From: Neptunicella plasticusilytica | Lineage (GTDB): Bacteria; Pseudomonadota; Gammaproteobacteria; Enterobacterales; Alteromonadaceae | Reading direction: 5' to 3' | Length of the DNA: 64,000 bases | NCBI RefSeq assembly: GCF_047922965.1 | Contig: NZ_CP150481.1 | Span: 3,472,001-3,536,000 of the forward strand | Shown: positions 9,789 to 18,020 of the stretch, piece by piece | How the letters are laid out: every line of letters starts with the position of its first letter | How positions within the stretch are numbered: the first letter of the stretch is position 1 | Notes under the pieces: generated by a model | Databases searched by the model: none | What the model saw: only the letters and a program-made list of their open reading frames with translations | Told to the model about the DNA's origin: nothing | Position numbers and translations under genes: made by a program

Positions 9789-10286
9789 ATGCGCCGCTTG
9801 CTACTCGGCTCGCTGTTGCTGTGTTTGTCCGTGCTGATGCCCGCTTTTGGGCATCAGCAAAAAGCGGCAATCACCACAGTACTGTTTAATGCCCGCACCA
9901 GTCATATTGAGGTGATGCACAAGTTCTTTTTGCATGATGCCGAACATGCGGTGCGCAGTATTTTTGGTCAGCAAGCAGATATTCTGCGCTCCAAGGACAC
10001 CCAGAAAACCTTTAGTGACTACGTGGCCCGGCGCTTCGAGTTGCTCAAGGAGGGTAAACCGCTGCCATTGAGCAAGGTCGGTTTTGAAGTAGAAGGTAAA
10101 TTTTTCTGGGTCTATCAGGAAACCGATATTCCGGTCGAGCTACACAATCTGTCGGTGCGCCATAACGCATTACGCGAATTATGGCCCAGCCAAATCAATA
10201 CAGTAAATATCGAAGGCAAGAGCGACAAAGTGGAAACATTGACCTTTAGCGGAGCTACCGAACTGCTTAGTGTAGAATTCAACTAG
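9789..10286 (+). CDS. DUF6702-like exported protein
   Basis: A 165-residue protein with a clear signal peptide (LLLGSLLLCLSVLMPAFG) and no recognised enzymatic motif. The mature part is a mix of predicted strands beginning AAITTVLFNARTSHIEVMHKFF, and resembles the DUF6702 family, whose function is not known to me. It begins four bases after the M1 peptidase stop and is followed by a strong terminator, so the two form an operon. The tight linkage suggests a periplasmic accessory to the peptidase, but this is only an inference from position. Confidence 0.75.
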   Translation: MRRLLLGSLLLCLSVLMPAFGHQQKAAITTVLFNARTSHIEVMHKFFLHDAEHAVRSIFGQQADILRSKDTQKTFSDYVARRFELLKEGKPLPLSKVGFEVEGKFFWVYQETDIPVELHNLSVRHNALRELWPSQINTVNIEGKSDKVETLTFSGATELLSVEFN

Positions 10287-10309
10287 AACTTATTTGCTTT
10301 ATAAACAAC

Positions 10310-10334
10310 AAAGCCAGCCTAGCTGGCTTTTTTA
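10310..10334 (+). terminator. Intrinsic terminator after peptidase operon
   Basis: A perfect stem AAAGCCAGC/GCTGGCTTT with a three-base loop runs into a T-tract. It ends the peptidase-DUF6702 unit. On the other strand the A-rich flank may also help to end the MAPEG gene. Confidence 0.9.
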
Positions 10335-10345
10335 TTGATTGCGTT

Positions 10346-10753
10346 TTATTCCAGTGTCATACCCGCAACCTTGAAAGCTTCCCACAAAATTAATAATGAG
10401 CAGGTATAACTGATCGCCCAGAACAGTGAACGGATTTTATCCAGATTAATTAAATAGCAAATATGGTAAGCCACACGCGCAGCTACCCAGGCAAAGGCGT
10501 AATTTAACGCAGTATGGGTAACTCCAGCCATCCCCACCAAAGCCACGACTCCAGGTGCGAACATAATCAGTGCTTCAAAGGAGTTTTCGTGACTGGCTTT
10601 GGCCCGAGCACCAAATCCGGTCAACCGCGCCTGCTGGCCTCGGGGGTTTTGATTGTCATAACCTCCGTCTTTGCCCTGAGCAATAGCTAATGGCAGTTTG
10701 GTCAGGACAGGCAGTAAAACAGCAATAAATAAACAGATCAGTATAGTTTGCAT
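10346..10753 (-). CDS. MAPEG family membrane protein
   Basis: A 135-residue protein with four hydrophobic segments, which is the size and topology of bacterial MAPEG proteins (membrane-associated proteins in eicosanoid and glutathione metabolism). The conserved stretch NPRGQQARLTGFGARAKASHENSFEA between helices 1 and 2 carries the family Asn, Arg and Glu residues. Members with known activity are trimeric glutathione transferases or peroxidases; bacterial homologues of this short type are mostly uncharacterised. AGGA precedes the ATG. It is divergent from the PLP enzyme gene, with about 54 bp for both promoters. Confidence 0.88.
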   Translation of the reverse strand: MQTILICLFIAVLLPVLTKLPLAIAQGKDGGYDNQNPRGQQARLTGFGARAKASHENSFEALIMFAPGVVALVGMAGVTHTALNYAFAWVAARVAYHICYLINLDKIRSLFWAISYTCSLLILWEAFKVAGMTLE

Positions 10754-10807
10754 AGTGTTTCCTAAAGGTTAGTCTGTATCCATGAATCAAGTCGAAATAC
10801 CTTGTCC

Positions 10808-11689
10808 ATGTTAGAACAAATATTGCAGATAAAAACCCCCTCACCAGAACAATCTTTACAGTTCGATTGGCCAAACCCCAACCAGTGCGAAGTGTGGGTT
10901 AAACGCGACGATTTATTGCATCCGGTTATCTCGGGCAATAAGTGGCGCAAACTGAAATATGCGCTACAAGCTATTTATGCTGGACAAAGTAGCCAGATCA
11001 TCAGCTTTGGCGGCGGCTATTCTAATCATCTGCATGCACTGGGGTACTGCTGTAACCAGCTTGATATCGCCTTTACTGCAATTGTACGCGGCGATTATTC
11101 CGCCAATATGACTCCGACGCTAACGGCGTTGTCTGATTGGGGAGCGAAGATTAAATTTGTAGACAAGCAAACCTATCAACGTCGTTCGGATCATGACTAT
11201 TTGCTTGAGCTCCAGCAGCAATATCCCGAAGCGGTCGTTATCCCCGAAGGGGGTTCACAGCGACCAGCATTGTCAGGTGTGGCCGATATGGTTAACGAGC
11301 TGCAACATCATTACGATTATATTCTGTTACCGGTAGCCAGCGGCGGCACGCTGGCGGGACTCATCCATAGCCAAATAAATACCAAACTGATTGGCATTGC
11401 AGTATTAAAAGGCCAGGGTTATCTGGAACAGCTTGTGAAAGATCTGCTGTCCGAGCACTCACCTACACAATGGCAAATTGCCCACCACTTTCATCATGGC
11501 GGTTATGCCAAACAACCGGATGAACTGGTACATTTTTGCCAACAATCTCAAAATGATTTGAATATCCCCTTGGAGCCTGTTTACAGCGGCAAACTGTTTT
11601 ATGCCGCGCGCGAGTTGCTGGCCGAGCAATATTTTCCTCAAGGCAGCAGAATACTGCTGCTGCATACCGGTGGTTTGCAGGCCGGGTAA
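10808..11689 (+). CDS. PLP-dependent ACC deaminase / D-cysteine desulfhydrase family enzyme
   Basis: Fold type II PLP enzyme of 293 residues. The PLP lysine is in SGNKWRKLKYAL near residue 50, after the family VWVKRDDLLHP motif. FGGGYSNHLHALGY binds the cofactor phosphate side, and LLPVASGGTLAGL is the glycine-rich phosphate loop. Family members open 1-aminocyclopropane-1-carboxylate or split D-cysteine into pyruvate, ammonia and sulfide; in marine proteobacteria the D-cysteine-type activity is the more common. The ATG at 10808 is chosen; an in-frame TTG lies two codons upstream. No strong ribosome-binding site is seen. Confidence 0.88.
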   Translation: MLEQILQIKTPSPEQSLQFDWPNPNQCEVWVKRDDLLHPVISGNKWRKLKYALQAIYAGQSSQIISFGGGYSNHLHALGYCCNQLDIAFTAIVRGDYSANMTPTLTALSDWGAKIKFVDKQTYQRRSDHDYLLELQQQYPEAVVIPEGGSQRPALSGVADMVNELQHHYDYILLPVASGGTLAGLIHSQINTKLIGIAVLKGQGYLEQLVKDLLSEHSPTQWQIAHHFHHGGYAKQPDELVHFCQQSQNDLNIPLEPVYSGKLFYAARELLAEQYFPQGSRILLLHTGGLQAG

Positions 11690-11789
11690 TCAGGGCTATT
11701 GATCGTTGCTGGGTGTTTTGGCATTTGTCACAGCCAAGGCCACCGTTGTATTATCAAAATTCGATAAATTCAGGTTGGATCTTTAAACA

Positions 11790-12578
11790 GTGCAGCAGTT
11801 AACTCCTAAACAAATTCGCCAACAAATTCGTCAACAGCAGATCACCGGCAATACGTCGGGGCTGGCTAAAGGCTTTGTGCAATGTAACATGGTAATTCTG
11901 CCTGCCGACTGGGCGGTCGACTTTCAGCAGTTCTGTGAACGCAACCCCCGTCCATGTCCTATTATTGCGATGTCGGAAAAACCGGGAGATATCCATCTGG
12001 ACAAAGTGGGCGAAGATGTTGATATTCGCCACGATCTACCTCAATACCGGATATTTGAACAAGGTAAATTGATCGGTGAAGTGGCCGACGTGGCAGACTA
12101 CTGGCGCGATGATCTGGTGACCTTCTTTCTCGGCTGTTCCTTTTCCTTTGAAGAAGCGCTAATTGATGACGGCATTGAAATCAGAAATATCAGCGAGCAT
12201 AAAAACGTGCCCATGTATCGCACCAATATAGCCTGTGAACCGGCTGGACGGTTCAGCGGCGATATGGTGGTCAGCATGCGCCCGATGGTGCCGGCTGACG
12301 CGATTCGGGCAGTGCAAATTTGCAGCCTTTTTCCTTCAGTCCATGGTGCACCGATTCATTTTGGTAATCCGAACATGATTGGCATCAGGGATATTAATCA
12401 ACCGGACTTTGGTGACGCTGTCAGCATAAAAGAAAACGAAGTACCGGTTTTCTGGGCCTGTGGTGTTACGCCCCAAGTCGCACTGGAACAGGCCAAACCA
12501 CCCTTTTGCATTACTCATAGTCCGGGTTGTATGCTGGTCACCGACATTACTAATCGCAGTCTTTCCACTGGTGGATAA
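11790..12578 (+). CDS. D-glutamate cyclase family protein (DUF1445), putative hydro-lyase
   Basis: A 262-residue DUF1445 protein, recognised by the N-terminal GLAKGFVQCNMVILP motif, the FCERNPRPCPI segment, and the central FFLGCSFSFEEAL and MYRTNIACEPAG stretches. In eukaryotic mitochondrial D-glutamate cyclase (DGLUCY) a DUF1445 domain is fused to a DUF4392 domain. Here the next gene encodes a separate DUF4392 protein seven bases downstream. The pair should therefore convert D-glutamate to 5-oxo-D-proline, although the bacterial DUF1445 alone has been named only as a putative hydro-lyase. Translation starts at GTG 11790; no upstream alternative is evident. Confidence 0.88.
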   Translation: MQQLTPKQIRQQIRQQQITGNTSGLAKGFVQCNMVILPADWAVDFQQFCERNPRPCPIIAMSEKPGDIHLDKVGEDVDIRHDLPQYRIFEQGKLIGEVADVADYWRDDLVTFFLGCSFSFEEALIDDGIEIRNISEHKNVPMYRTNIACEPAGRFSGDMVVSMRPMVPADAIRAVQICSLFPSVHGAPIHFGNPNMIGIRDINQPDFGDAVSIKENEVPVFWACGVTPQVALEQAKPPFCITHSPGCMLVTDITNRSLSTGG

Positions 12579-12585
12579 TTCGTTA

Positions 12586-13437
12586 ATGAAAAATACCTTA
12601 AGCCAGTCTGATCAGCGTTTAAGTCAGCAGGTAGAAAATTTGCTGGTCGAAAGAAACTTGCGCGGGATGCAAACCATCCAGCCTTTGCTGCAGTCCGGAT
12701 ATTGCGCCAGAGCGGCGCAGCTGCTGCTCAATCTCGATGGTAAAGTGCTGATCGGTACCGGTTTCCCGGTTAATAGTACCTTTGAAACCGATGGACCAGT
12801 GGGCGCTATTGCCCTGTATCAGGCACTGGAACACTTAAACGCCGAACCGATTCTGGTGTGCGGAAATCCGTTATTTACTGCCGTTAAAGACCACTATAAC
12901 GCCGTACAACTGACAGTGGGCGATCTGGACAACGCCAAACAGGAAAGCCTCAAGATATTAGCACAATTGCAACCTCAGGCGGTGATATCCATTGAACGCG
13001 CTGGCATGACCGCCAACGGGCGATTCTTTAATATGCGCGGTGAAGATATCAGCGATCGTTGCGCCTGTTTTGACTATTTTATGTCGCAGAGCCAGTGTCC
13101 CAGTATTGGCATCGGTGATGGCGGCAACGAAATCGGCATGGGTAATATTCATCAACGCCTCAGTCATTTGAATATCGTCCCCAGTATCACCACCTGCACC
13201 GAATTGGTGATTGCCGATGTATCCAATTGGGCGGCTTACGGTATTATTCTATTTTTGCAACGCTGGACAGGCAAACCATTGCTGGAGCAAATAAATCCCA
13301 AAGAGATTATCCGTTTTCTGAGTAATAAAGGCAGCGTGGATGGCGTCACTCGTGAAAACACCATGACCGAAGACGGCCTTTGCTATAGTGAAGGAGAGGC
13401 TCTACTGTCAGAGCTTATCCTGATGGCCAATAGATAA
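12586..13437 (+). CDS. DUF4392 protein, second half of a D-glutamate cyclase
   Basis: A 283-residue protein with the DUF4392 signature: a glycine-rich strand VLIGTGFPVNSTFETDGPVG near the N-terminus, then ISIERAGMTANGRFFNMRG and IGDGGNEIGMGNI, which are the conserved motifs of the C-terminal part of mammalian DGLUCY. It begins seven bases after the DUF1445 gene, so the two are probably translated together and may form one complex. A longer in-frame start overlapping the previous gene exists but lacks family similarity. Expected role: D-glutamate cyclisation in cell-wall amino acid turnover. Confidence 0.87.
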   Translation: MKNTLSQSDQRLSQQVENLLVERNLRGMQTIQPLLQSGYCARAAQLLLNLDGKVLIGTGFPVNSTFETDGPVGAIALYQALEHLNAEPILVCGNPLFTAVKDHYNAVQLTVGDLDNAKQESLKILAQLQPQAVISIERAGMTANGRFFNMRGEDISDRCACFDYFMSQSQCPSIGIGDGGNEIGMGNIHQRLSHLNIVPSITTCTELVIADVSNWAAYGIILFLQRWTGKPLLEQINPKEIIRFLSNKGSVDGVTRENTMTEDGLCYSEGEALLSELILMANR

Positions 13438-13598
13438 AAAACGGATTGATGTGGCTATGCATAAAGATCATATGTAATGAATAAAAAATCGATAATATCG
13501 AATTTAAATTCATGTATTCCTGAATTGAAAACTGCTAACTTAGCGGGCTTTATTGGGCCACGGTCAATCCCCCTAAATCACAGGATTAGAATAATTTA

Positions 13599-14945
13599 AT
13601 GAACATGCTAAATATTGCTAAATTTGGCGGCACCAGTGTGGCAAATTTCGCCGCTATGCAAAACTGTGCCCGCATCGTCATGGCTAATGATGCTACCCGT
13701 GTGGTGGTGGTCAGTGCATCTGCTGGCGTCACCAATTATCTGGTCGAGCTGGCTAATGATGACTTAACTGAATCCCAAATTGACATGCTGGTTAAACAGA
13801 TTGAAAAAATCGAACTGGCTATTCTGGAGCAACTTTCCGATCCGGCCGAAACTCGCATCGAACTGCAATGTTTGCTAAGTGAATTATCTGAACTGGCGCA
13901 CAATAAAGTCGATCTGCTCAGCGCCGAGGGTAAAGACGGCCTGCTGTCCATGGGCGAGCGTATGTCGTCGTTATTATTTACTGCAGTGCTTAAACAATTA
14001 GGTAGCCCGGCAGTTAATTTTGACGCACGACGAGTGATTAAAACCGATAGCCAGTTTGGTCAGGGCACCCCGGACATCAGCGCGATTGAGCAACAGGCAC
14101 AATTGTTGATGACACCGGCGCTGGCCGAACAGGTACTTGTCACCCAAGGCTTTATTGGCTCCGATGCCAACAATAAAACCACCACTTTAGGCCGCGGTGG
14201 TTCGGATTATACCGCCGCACTGCTGGCCGAAGCCCTAGACGCGCAAACCTGTGAAATCTGGACCGATGTGATCGGCGTTTACACCACCGATCCGCGCATT
14301 ACCGATAAAGCCAGACCCTTGCCGGAACTGAGTTTTGATGAAGCAGCGGAAATGGCGACTTTTGGTGCCAAAGTCCTGCACCCGGCTACAATGGTGCCGG
14401 CATTGCGTAAAAATATTCGTGTATTTGTCGGCTCCAGCCGAGAGCCGGAAAAAGGCGGTACCTGGATTGCCAAAGATTGCGGTGATGAACCCTACTACCG
14501 GGCAGTAACACGGCGTAAAGATCAGGTGATGGTCACGGTTAAAACTCCCAGCATGCTATATGCACCAGGCTTTTTATCTCAGGTTTTTGGCATTATCGCC
14601 AAACACAATATCAGTGTGGATCTGGTCACCACATCAGAGATATCGGTGTCGCTGACTATCGATAATCCGCCCAATTCGGTGCGTAATAAAATTAACCAGA
14701 AAACCATAGAGGACTTACGCCAGATTTGTGAAGTGACCGTAGAAGAAGGTTACGATCTGGTCACTGTGGTGGGGAATAATATGCATAGCCAGGCAGGCGT
14801 ATCCAGCCGGATCTTTAATGCGTTACAAAACCACAACCTGCGCATGATTTGTTATGGTGCTAATCCCCACAATATGTCGTTTCTGGTTAACGAGAATAAC
14901 AGTAGTCAGGTGGTGACCGACTTACATCAGGAGTTATTTGAGTAA
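13599..14945 (+). CDS. lysC: Lysine-sensitive aspartate kinase III
   Basis: Phosphorylates aspartate in the first step toward lysine, threonine and methionine. The 448-residue length equals that of E. coli LysC (449), and it is monofunctional, with no homoserine dehydrogenase domain. The N-terminal KFGGTSVANF motif is the aspartokinase signature, and GRGGSDYTAALLA completes the kinase site. Two ACT domains follow from about residue 310 (MVTVKTPSMLYAPGFLSQVF and LVTVVGNNMHSQAGVSSRIF). I looked for a lysine riboswitch in the 161-bp leader and saw none of its conserved elements. A second ATG lies at 13605. Confidence 0.94.
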   Translation: MNMLNIAKFGGTSVANFAAMQNCARIVMANDATRVVVVSASAGVTNYLVELANDDLTESQIDMLVKQIEKIELAILEQLSDPAETRIELQCLLSELSELAHNKVDLLSAEGKDGLLSMGERMSSLLFTAVLKQLGSPAVNFDARRVIKTDSQFGQGTPDISAIEQQAQLLMTPALAEQVLVTQGFIGSDANNKTTTLGRGGSDYTAALLAEALDAQTCEIWTDVIGVYTTDPRITDKARPLPELSFDEAAEMATFGAKVLHPATMVPALRKNIRVFVGSSREPEKGGTWIAKDCGDEPYYRAVTRRKDQVMVTVKTPSMLYAPGFLSQVFGIIAKHNISVDLVTTSEISVSLTIDNPPNSVRNKINQKTIEDLRQICEVTVEEGYDLVTVVGNNMHSQAGVSSRIFNALQNHNLRMICYGANPHNMSFLVNENNSSQVVTDLHQELFE

Positions 14946-14957
14946 TTGAAAACTGTC

Positions 14958-14979
14958 TTCCCCGGTAAAGGCCGGGGAA
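14958..14979 (+). terminator. GC-rich hairpin after lysC
   Basis: Perfect 8-bp stem TTCCCCGG/CCGGGGAA with a six-base loop, 13 bases after the lysC stop. It lacks a T-tract, so termination may be weak or need Rho; it could also protect the 3' end of the mRNA. Confidence 0.5.
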
Positions 14980-15149
14980 TAGCTTATGATATATCGCGAG
15001 ACTTTTGATCCATTTGTCTTATCAGACAGCAATTGAACGCAAAATCATAAAAGCGTCATATCCATCAATTACTTTTTCCAGTTGGCAGTTTACAATGTCC
15101 GGACTACAACGGACTTATCTATATTGACTTACTAAGGTTAAGCAAGCTT

Positions 15150-16496
15150 ATGAATAAACTTTCAATCGGCCTATTAATTTTCTCCGGTCTGCTAAATACA
15201 GCCTGCGTCGCGACACCTTCATCAACTGAACACAACGTGACCGCTCAAACCCGCAAAACGCCTAAAAATATTATTTTCCTGATCGGTGACGGCATGGGCT
15301 TAGAACATACCACTGCCTATCGTTATTACAGCGATGATCCTGCCACCAAAGCAATGGAAACCACTATTTTTGATGAATTACTGGTCGGGATGGCATCAAC
15401 TTATCCTGACGATGATACTGTTGTCACCGATTCCGCCGCTTCTGCCACCGCGTTGAGCAGTGGAGTAAAGTCATACAATGGTGCTATTGGTGTTGATACC
15501 CATAAAGAGCCGCTGGAAACCGTACTGGAGAAAGCTAAAAAACTGGGCAAACAAACCGCTATCGTGGTGACTTCGCAAATCAACCACGCCACGCCAGCCA
15601 GTTTTATCGCCCACAATGAAAGCAGACAGAATTATGATCAAATTGCCGATAATTATTTAAGCAATTTGATTGATGGTAAACCCATTGTTGATTTGATGTT
15701 CGGTGGCGGGACCCAATACTACATTCGTGATGATCGTAATCTGGTCAACGAATTCAAGGATTACGGCTATCAATATACTAATAGCCTGCAACAACTGGAT
15801 AAAATCACGGCTCTGCCAGCATTAGGTTTATTTGCTCCGGTGGGCCTACCTTTTGCTATTGATAGCGGCGACCAGCCGCGTCGTTTGACGCCGATGGCTA
15901 AAAAAGCCTTGTCACTGTTATCCCTGAAGAATGATAAAGGTTTCTTTATGATGATCGAGGGTAGCCAAATTGACTGGTGTGCGCACGCCAATGATGTGGC
16001 TTGTGCGATGGGAGAACTGGATGATTTCGCCAGCACCATTGAAGCTGTCAAAGCCTTCGCTGAAAAAGACGGAGAGACACTGATTGTAGTGACTGCTGAT
16101 CATAGTACCGGTGGATTAAGTATCGGCGGTTATGATAAATATATCTGGAAAATCGACCTGATAAAGCAGATCCACGGTTCAGTGGAAACCATCAGCAAAA
16201 CCATGGCGGATTCCAAAGATGTTGTAGGCACCTGGAATAAATATATCGACTTTCCACTCACCGATGAAGAAAGCAAACTGCTAGTCACTGCCAGTCAACA
16301 AAAGTACAGCGTGCTAAAACAGACATTGCTGGATGTGATTAACCATCGCACCCTGACAGGCTGGACATCTCATGGCCATACTGCTGGTGATGTTCAAATT
16401 TTTGCTTATGGTGTCGGTGCCGACAAATTTGCCGGACATCTGGACAACATTGATATAGCCAAAAATATCTTTTCGTTTCTTAATACAAAAAATTAA
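15150..16496 (+). CDS. Alkaline phosphatase family lipoprotein
   Basis: PhoA-superfamily phosphomonoesterase of 448 residues. The N-terminus is a lipoprotein signal with lipobox LNTAC, so the enzyme is probably anchored to a membrane facing the periplasm. Metal-site motifs are visible: IIFLIGDGMGLEHT (first Asp), VTDSAASATA (nucleophilic serine), SQIDWCAHAND and VVTADHSTGG, and near the C-terminus GWTSHGHTAGDVQIFAYG. It should hydrolyse phosphate monoesters. No Pho box was recognised upstream. A weak AAGG precedes the ATG. Confidence 0.93.
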   Translation: MNKLSIGLLIFSGLLNTACVATPSSTEHNVTAQTRKTPKNIIFLIGDGMGLEHTTAYRYYSDDPATKAMETTIFDELLVGMASTYPDDDTVVTDSAASATALSSGVKSYNGAIGVDTHKEPLETVLEKAKKLGKQTAIVVTSQINHATPASFIAHNESRQNYDQIADNYLSNLIDGKPIVDLMFGGGTQYYIRDDRNLVNEFKDYGYQYTNSLQQLDKITALPALGLFAPVGLPFAIDSGDQPRRLTPMAKKALSLLSLKNDKGFFMMIEGSQIDWCAHANDVACAMGELDDFASTIEAVKAFAEKDGETLIVVTADHSTGGLSIGGYDKYIWKIDLIKQIHGSVETISKTMADSKDVVGTWNKYIDFPLTDEESKLLVTASQQKYSVLKQTLLDVINHRTLTGWTSHGHTAGDVQIFAYGVGADKFAGHLDNIDIAKNIFSFLNTKN

Positions 16497-16530
16497 CCAG
16501 GTTAACCTGAGTTCGGATTAAGTTGAAAAA

Positions 16531-16555
16531 TAAGGACTTCCAAGAGAAGTCCTTA
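16531..16555. terminator. Bidirectional-type hairpin after the phosphatase gene
   Basis: Perfect 10-bp stem TAAGGACTTC/GAAGTCCTTA with a five-base loop. The A-run before it would give a good U-tract on the minus strand; on the plus strand no T-run follows, because the MITE-like element begins directly after it. It may have lost its T-run to that insertion. Confidence 0.45.
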
Positions 16556-16772
16556 GCGCCTGTTGATCTTTGGTGTATGTTTTTGCAGCAGTTTGTAGCG
16601 TATTTATACAAGGCAGAGCGAGTGTGGTGCAGTTATGCTGCATGAATGAGCGATAACGCTGTAGAAATGCGCTACAAACACTGCCCCCACGGTTTTAAAG
16701 AAAGAGGGTCAACCCAACACCTAAGGCGTTGGTTTGAACAAAATCCATACACCAAAGATCAACAGGCTCTAG
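16553..16772. mobile_element. MITE-like element with long terminal inverted repeats
   Basis: A 220-bp segment bounded by inverted repeats. The core 21 bases (CCTGTTGATCTTTGGTGTATG at 16559-16579 and its complement at 16746-16766, with one base more than 20 written only here as a split: CCTGTTGATC + TTTGGTGTATG) are identical, and the repeat extends outward to about 27 bp with two mismatches. A second inverted pair, TTTGTAGCG/CGCTACAAA, lies inside. No transposase is encoded, so it would need one in trans. It separates the phosphatase gene from ohrR. A short frame at 16646-16846 crosses it and is not considered a gene. Confidence 0.75.
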
Positions 16773-16863
16773 TTTACAACCCAGAAAAACTGAAACATCA
16801 CAACTTTCCTGCGCCGCTCTGGCATACTATCTATATCCTTTTTTGATTAAACCGTTGTAACAG

Positions 16864-17301
16864 ATGAAATATTCAGAATCAGAATCACTTAAATTACATA
16901 ATCAGTTGTGTTTTACACTCTATTCGACCTCATTAGCGATGAGTAGATTGTATAAACCGTTACTGAGCAAACTGCATCTGACTTACCCGCAATACTTGAT
17001 CATGCTCATTCTCTGGGAAAGAGACGGTATTACCGTGACCGACATCAGCAAGTTACTGCATCAGGAGAAAGGTGCTCTTAGCCCAGTTATAAAACGACTG
17101 GAAAAACAACAACTCATCGTTAGGCAACGTAATAAACAAGATGACAGACTAGTTAACATATCGCTGACCAAAGCAGGTCAGCAGTTAAAAGAACAAGCTG
17201 CCAGTATTCCGCAACAAATTTTATGCTCAACAGGGTTAGAAATAAACGACGTGTTGACCTTAAAAGCCAAACTCGAACAAGTTAGAAATAGTCTCGATTA
17301 A
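16864..17301 (+). CDS. ohrR: MarR-family organic peroxide sensor OhrR
   Basis: A 145-residue winged-helix repressor. The N-terminal stretch LHNQLCFTLYSTSLAMSRLY carries the conserved reactive cysteine (Cys16), and LTYPQYLIMLILWE is the OhrR-type helix. Organic hydroperoxides oxidise this cysteine and release the protein from DNA. The recognition helix region KGALSPVIKRLEKQQLI is intact. The partner gene ohr follows 117 bp downstream with palindromic sites between, which is the usual arrangement. No second, distal cysteine pair typical of two-Cys OhrR is conspicuous beyond one Cys in the C-terminal half. Confidence 0.93.
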   Translation: MKYSESESLKLHNQLCFTLYSTSLAMSRLYKPLLSKLHLTYPQYLIMLILWERDGITVTDISKLLHQEKGALSPVIKRLEKQQLIVRQRNKQDDRLVNISLTKAGQQLKEQAASIPQQILCSTGLEINDVLTLKAKLEQVRNSLD

Positions 17302-17338
17302 TCGTCTTATAAAATAGAATGAGTTATTCTAAAAATAA

Positions 17339-17388
17339 GTTATCGCGATAACAATTATTGCGATAACATAATGTTGTAGTCGATAACC
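17339..17388 (+). promoter_or_regulatory. Putative OhrR operators in front of ohr
   Basis: A perfect palindrome GTTATCGCGATAAC (17339-17352) is followed by a near copy, ATTATTGCGATAAC (17354-17367), and by a half-site CGATAAC ending at 17387. A -10-like TATACT follows at about 17390. The three sites are spaced roughly one and a half to two helix turns apart and sit where a repressor would block the ohr promoter. Assignment to OhrR is inferred from gene context. Confidence 0.65.
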
Positions 17389-17418
17389 TATACTTTCAAT
17401 TTAATCGAGGATCCAATC

Positions 17419-17838
17419 ATGCAAGTACTCTATAAAGCAGTAGCAACATCAACAGGCGGACGTGACGGTCACGCGGTTTCAAGTGATAAAGTGCTGGATG
17501 TTAAACTGGCCACACCAAAAGAATTAGGCGGTGGTGGCGGTAATGCAACCAACCCTGAACAATTATTTGCGGCAGGCTATTCTGCCTGTTTTATTGGCGC
17601 ACTTAAATTTGTCGGCGGTGAACAAAAAGTCAGCATCCCTCAGGACACCAGTATTAAAGCCGAAGTCGGCATTGGCAAAATTGAGGGTGGCTTTGGACTG
17701 GATATCGATTTGCATATCAACTTGCCGGGACTGGAGCAAAACGTGGCTGAAGATTTAGCCGCAAAAGCCCATCAGGTATGCCCTTACTCAAACGCCACAC
17801 GAGGCAATATTGACGTAAGGCTACATGTAAGCGTTTAG
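17419..17838 (+). CDS. ohr: Organic hydroperoxide reductase Ohr
   Basis: A 139-residue OsmC/Ohr-fold peroxidase. It has both catalytic cysteines, Cys57 in AAGYSACFIGAL and Cys121 in HQVCPYSNATRGN, as well as the N-terminal signature ATSTGGRDGHAVSSD. It reduces fatty-acid and other organic hydroperoxides, using lipoylated proteins as reductant in the characterised homologues. A strong GAGGA ribosome-binding site precedes ATG 17419. Expression is expected to be induced by peroxides through OhrR. Confidence 0.96.
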   Translation: MQVLYKAVATSTGGRDGHAVSSDKVLDVKLATPKELGGGGGNATNPEQLFAAGYSACFIGALKFVGGEQKVSIPQDTSIKAEVGIGKIEGGFGLDIDLHINLPGLEQNVAEDLAAKAHQVCPYSNATRGNIDVRLHVSV

Positions 17839-18020
17839 TATCTGTTGATCTGTGACAACCGCAGCTAAAGCCTTCACTTTGAGGGCTTTAGCTTAATTCC
17901 TTTCAGCTCAACCTGATTGACTTTTAAACTATCCCATCCCGTAGCGATGTGCTAAATTAATCAAACAAGCATAAAAACACCCTATATAACAATATGTTAA
18001 CTTATAAATTTGGGATGATT

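Noticed and set aside
13438..13598. Possible lysine riboswitch before lysC
   Set aside because: The leader is only about 160 bp and I find none of the conserved junction elements or a terminator; it is AT-rich with one small palindrome (GAATTTAAATTC).
16646..16846. Open frame of 66 codons across the MITE end
   Set aside because: It starts inside the element and runs out through its inverted end; no gene-like features.
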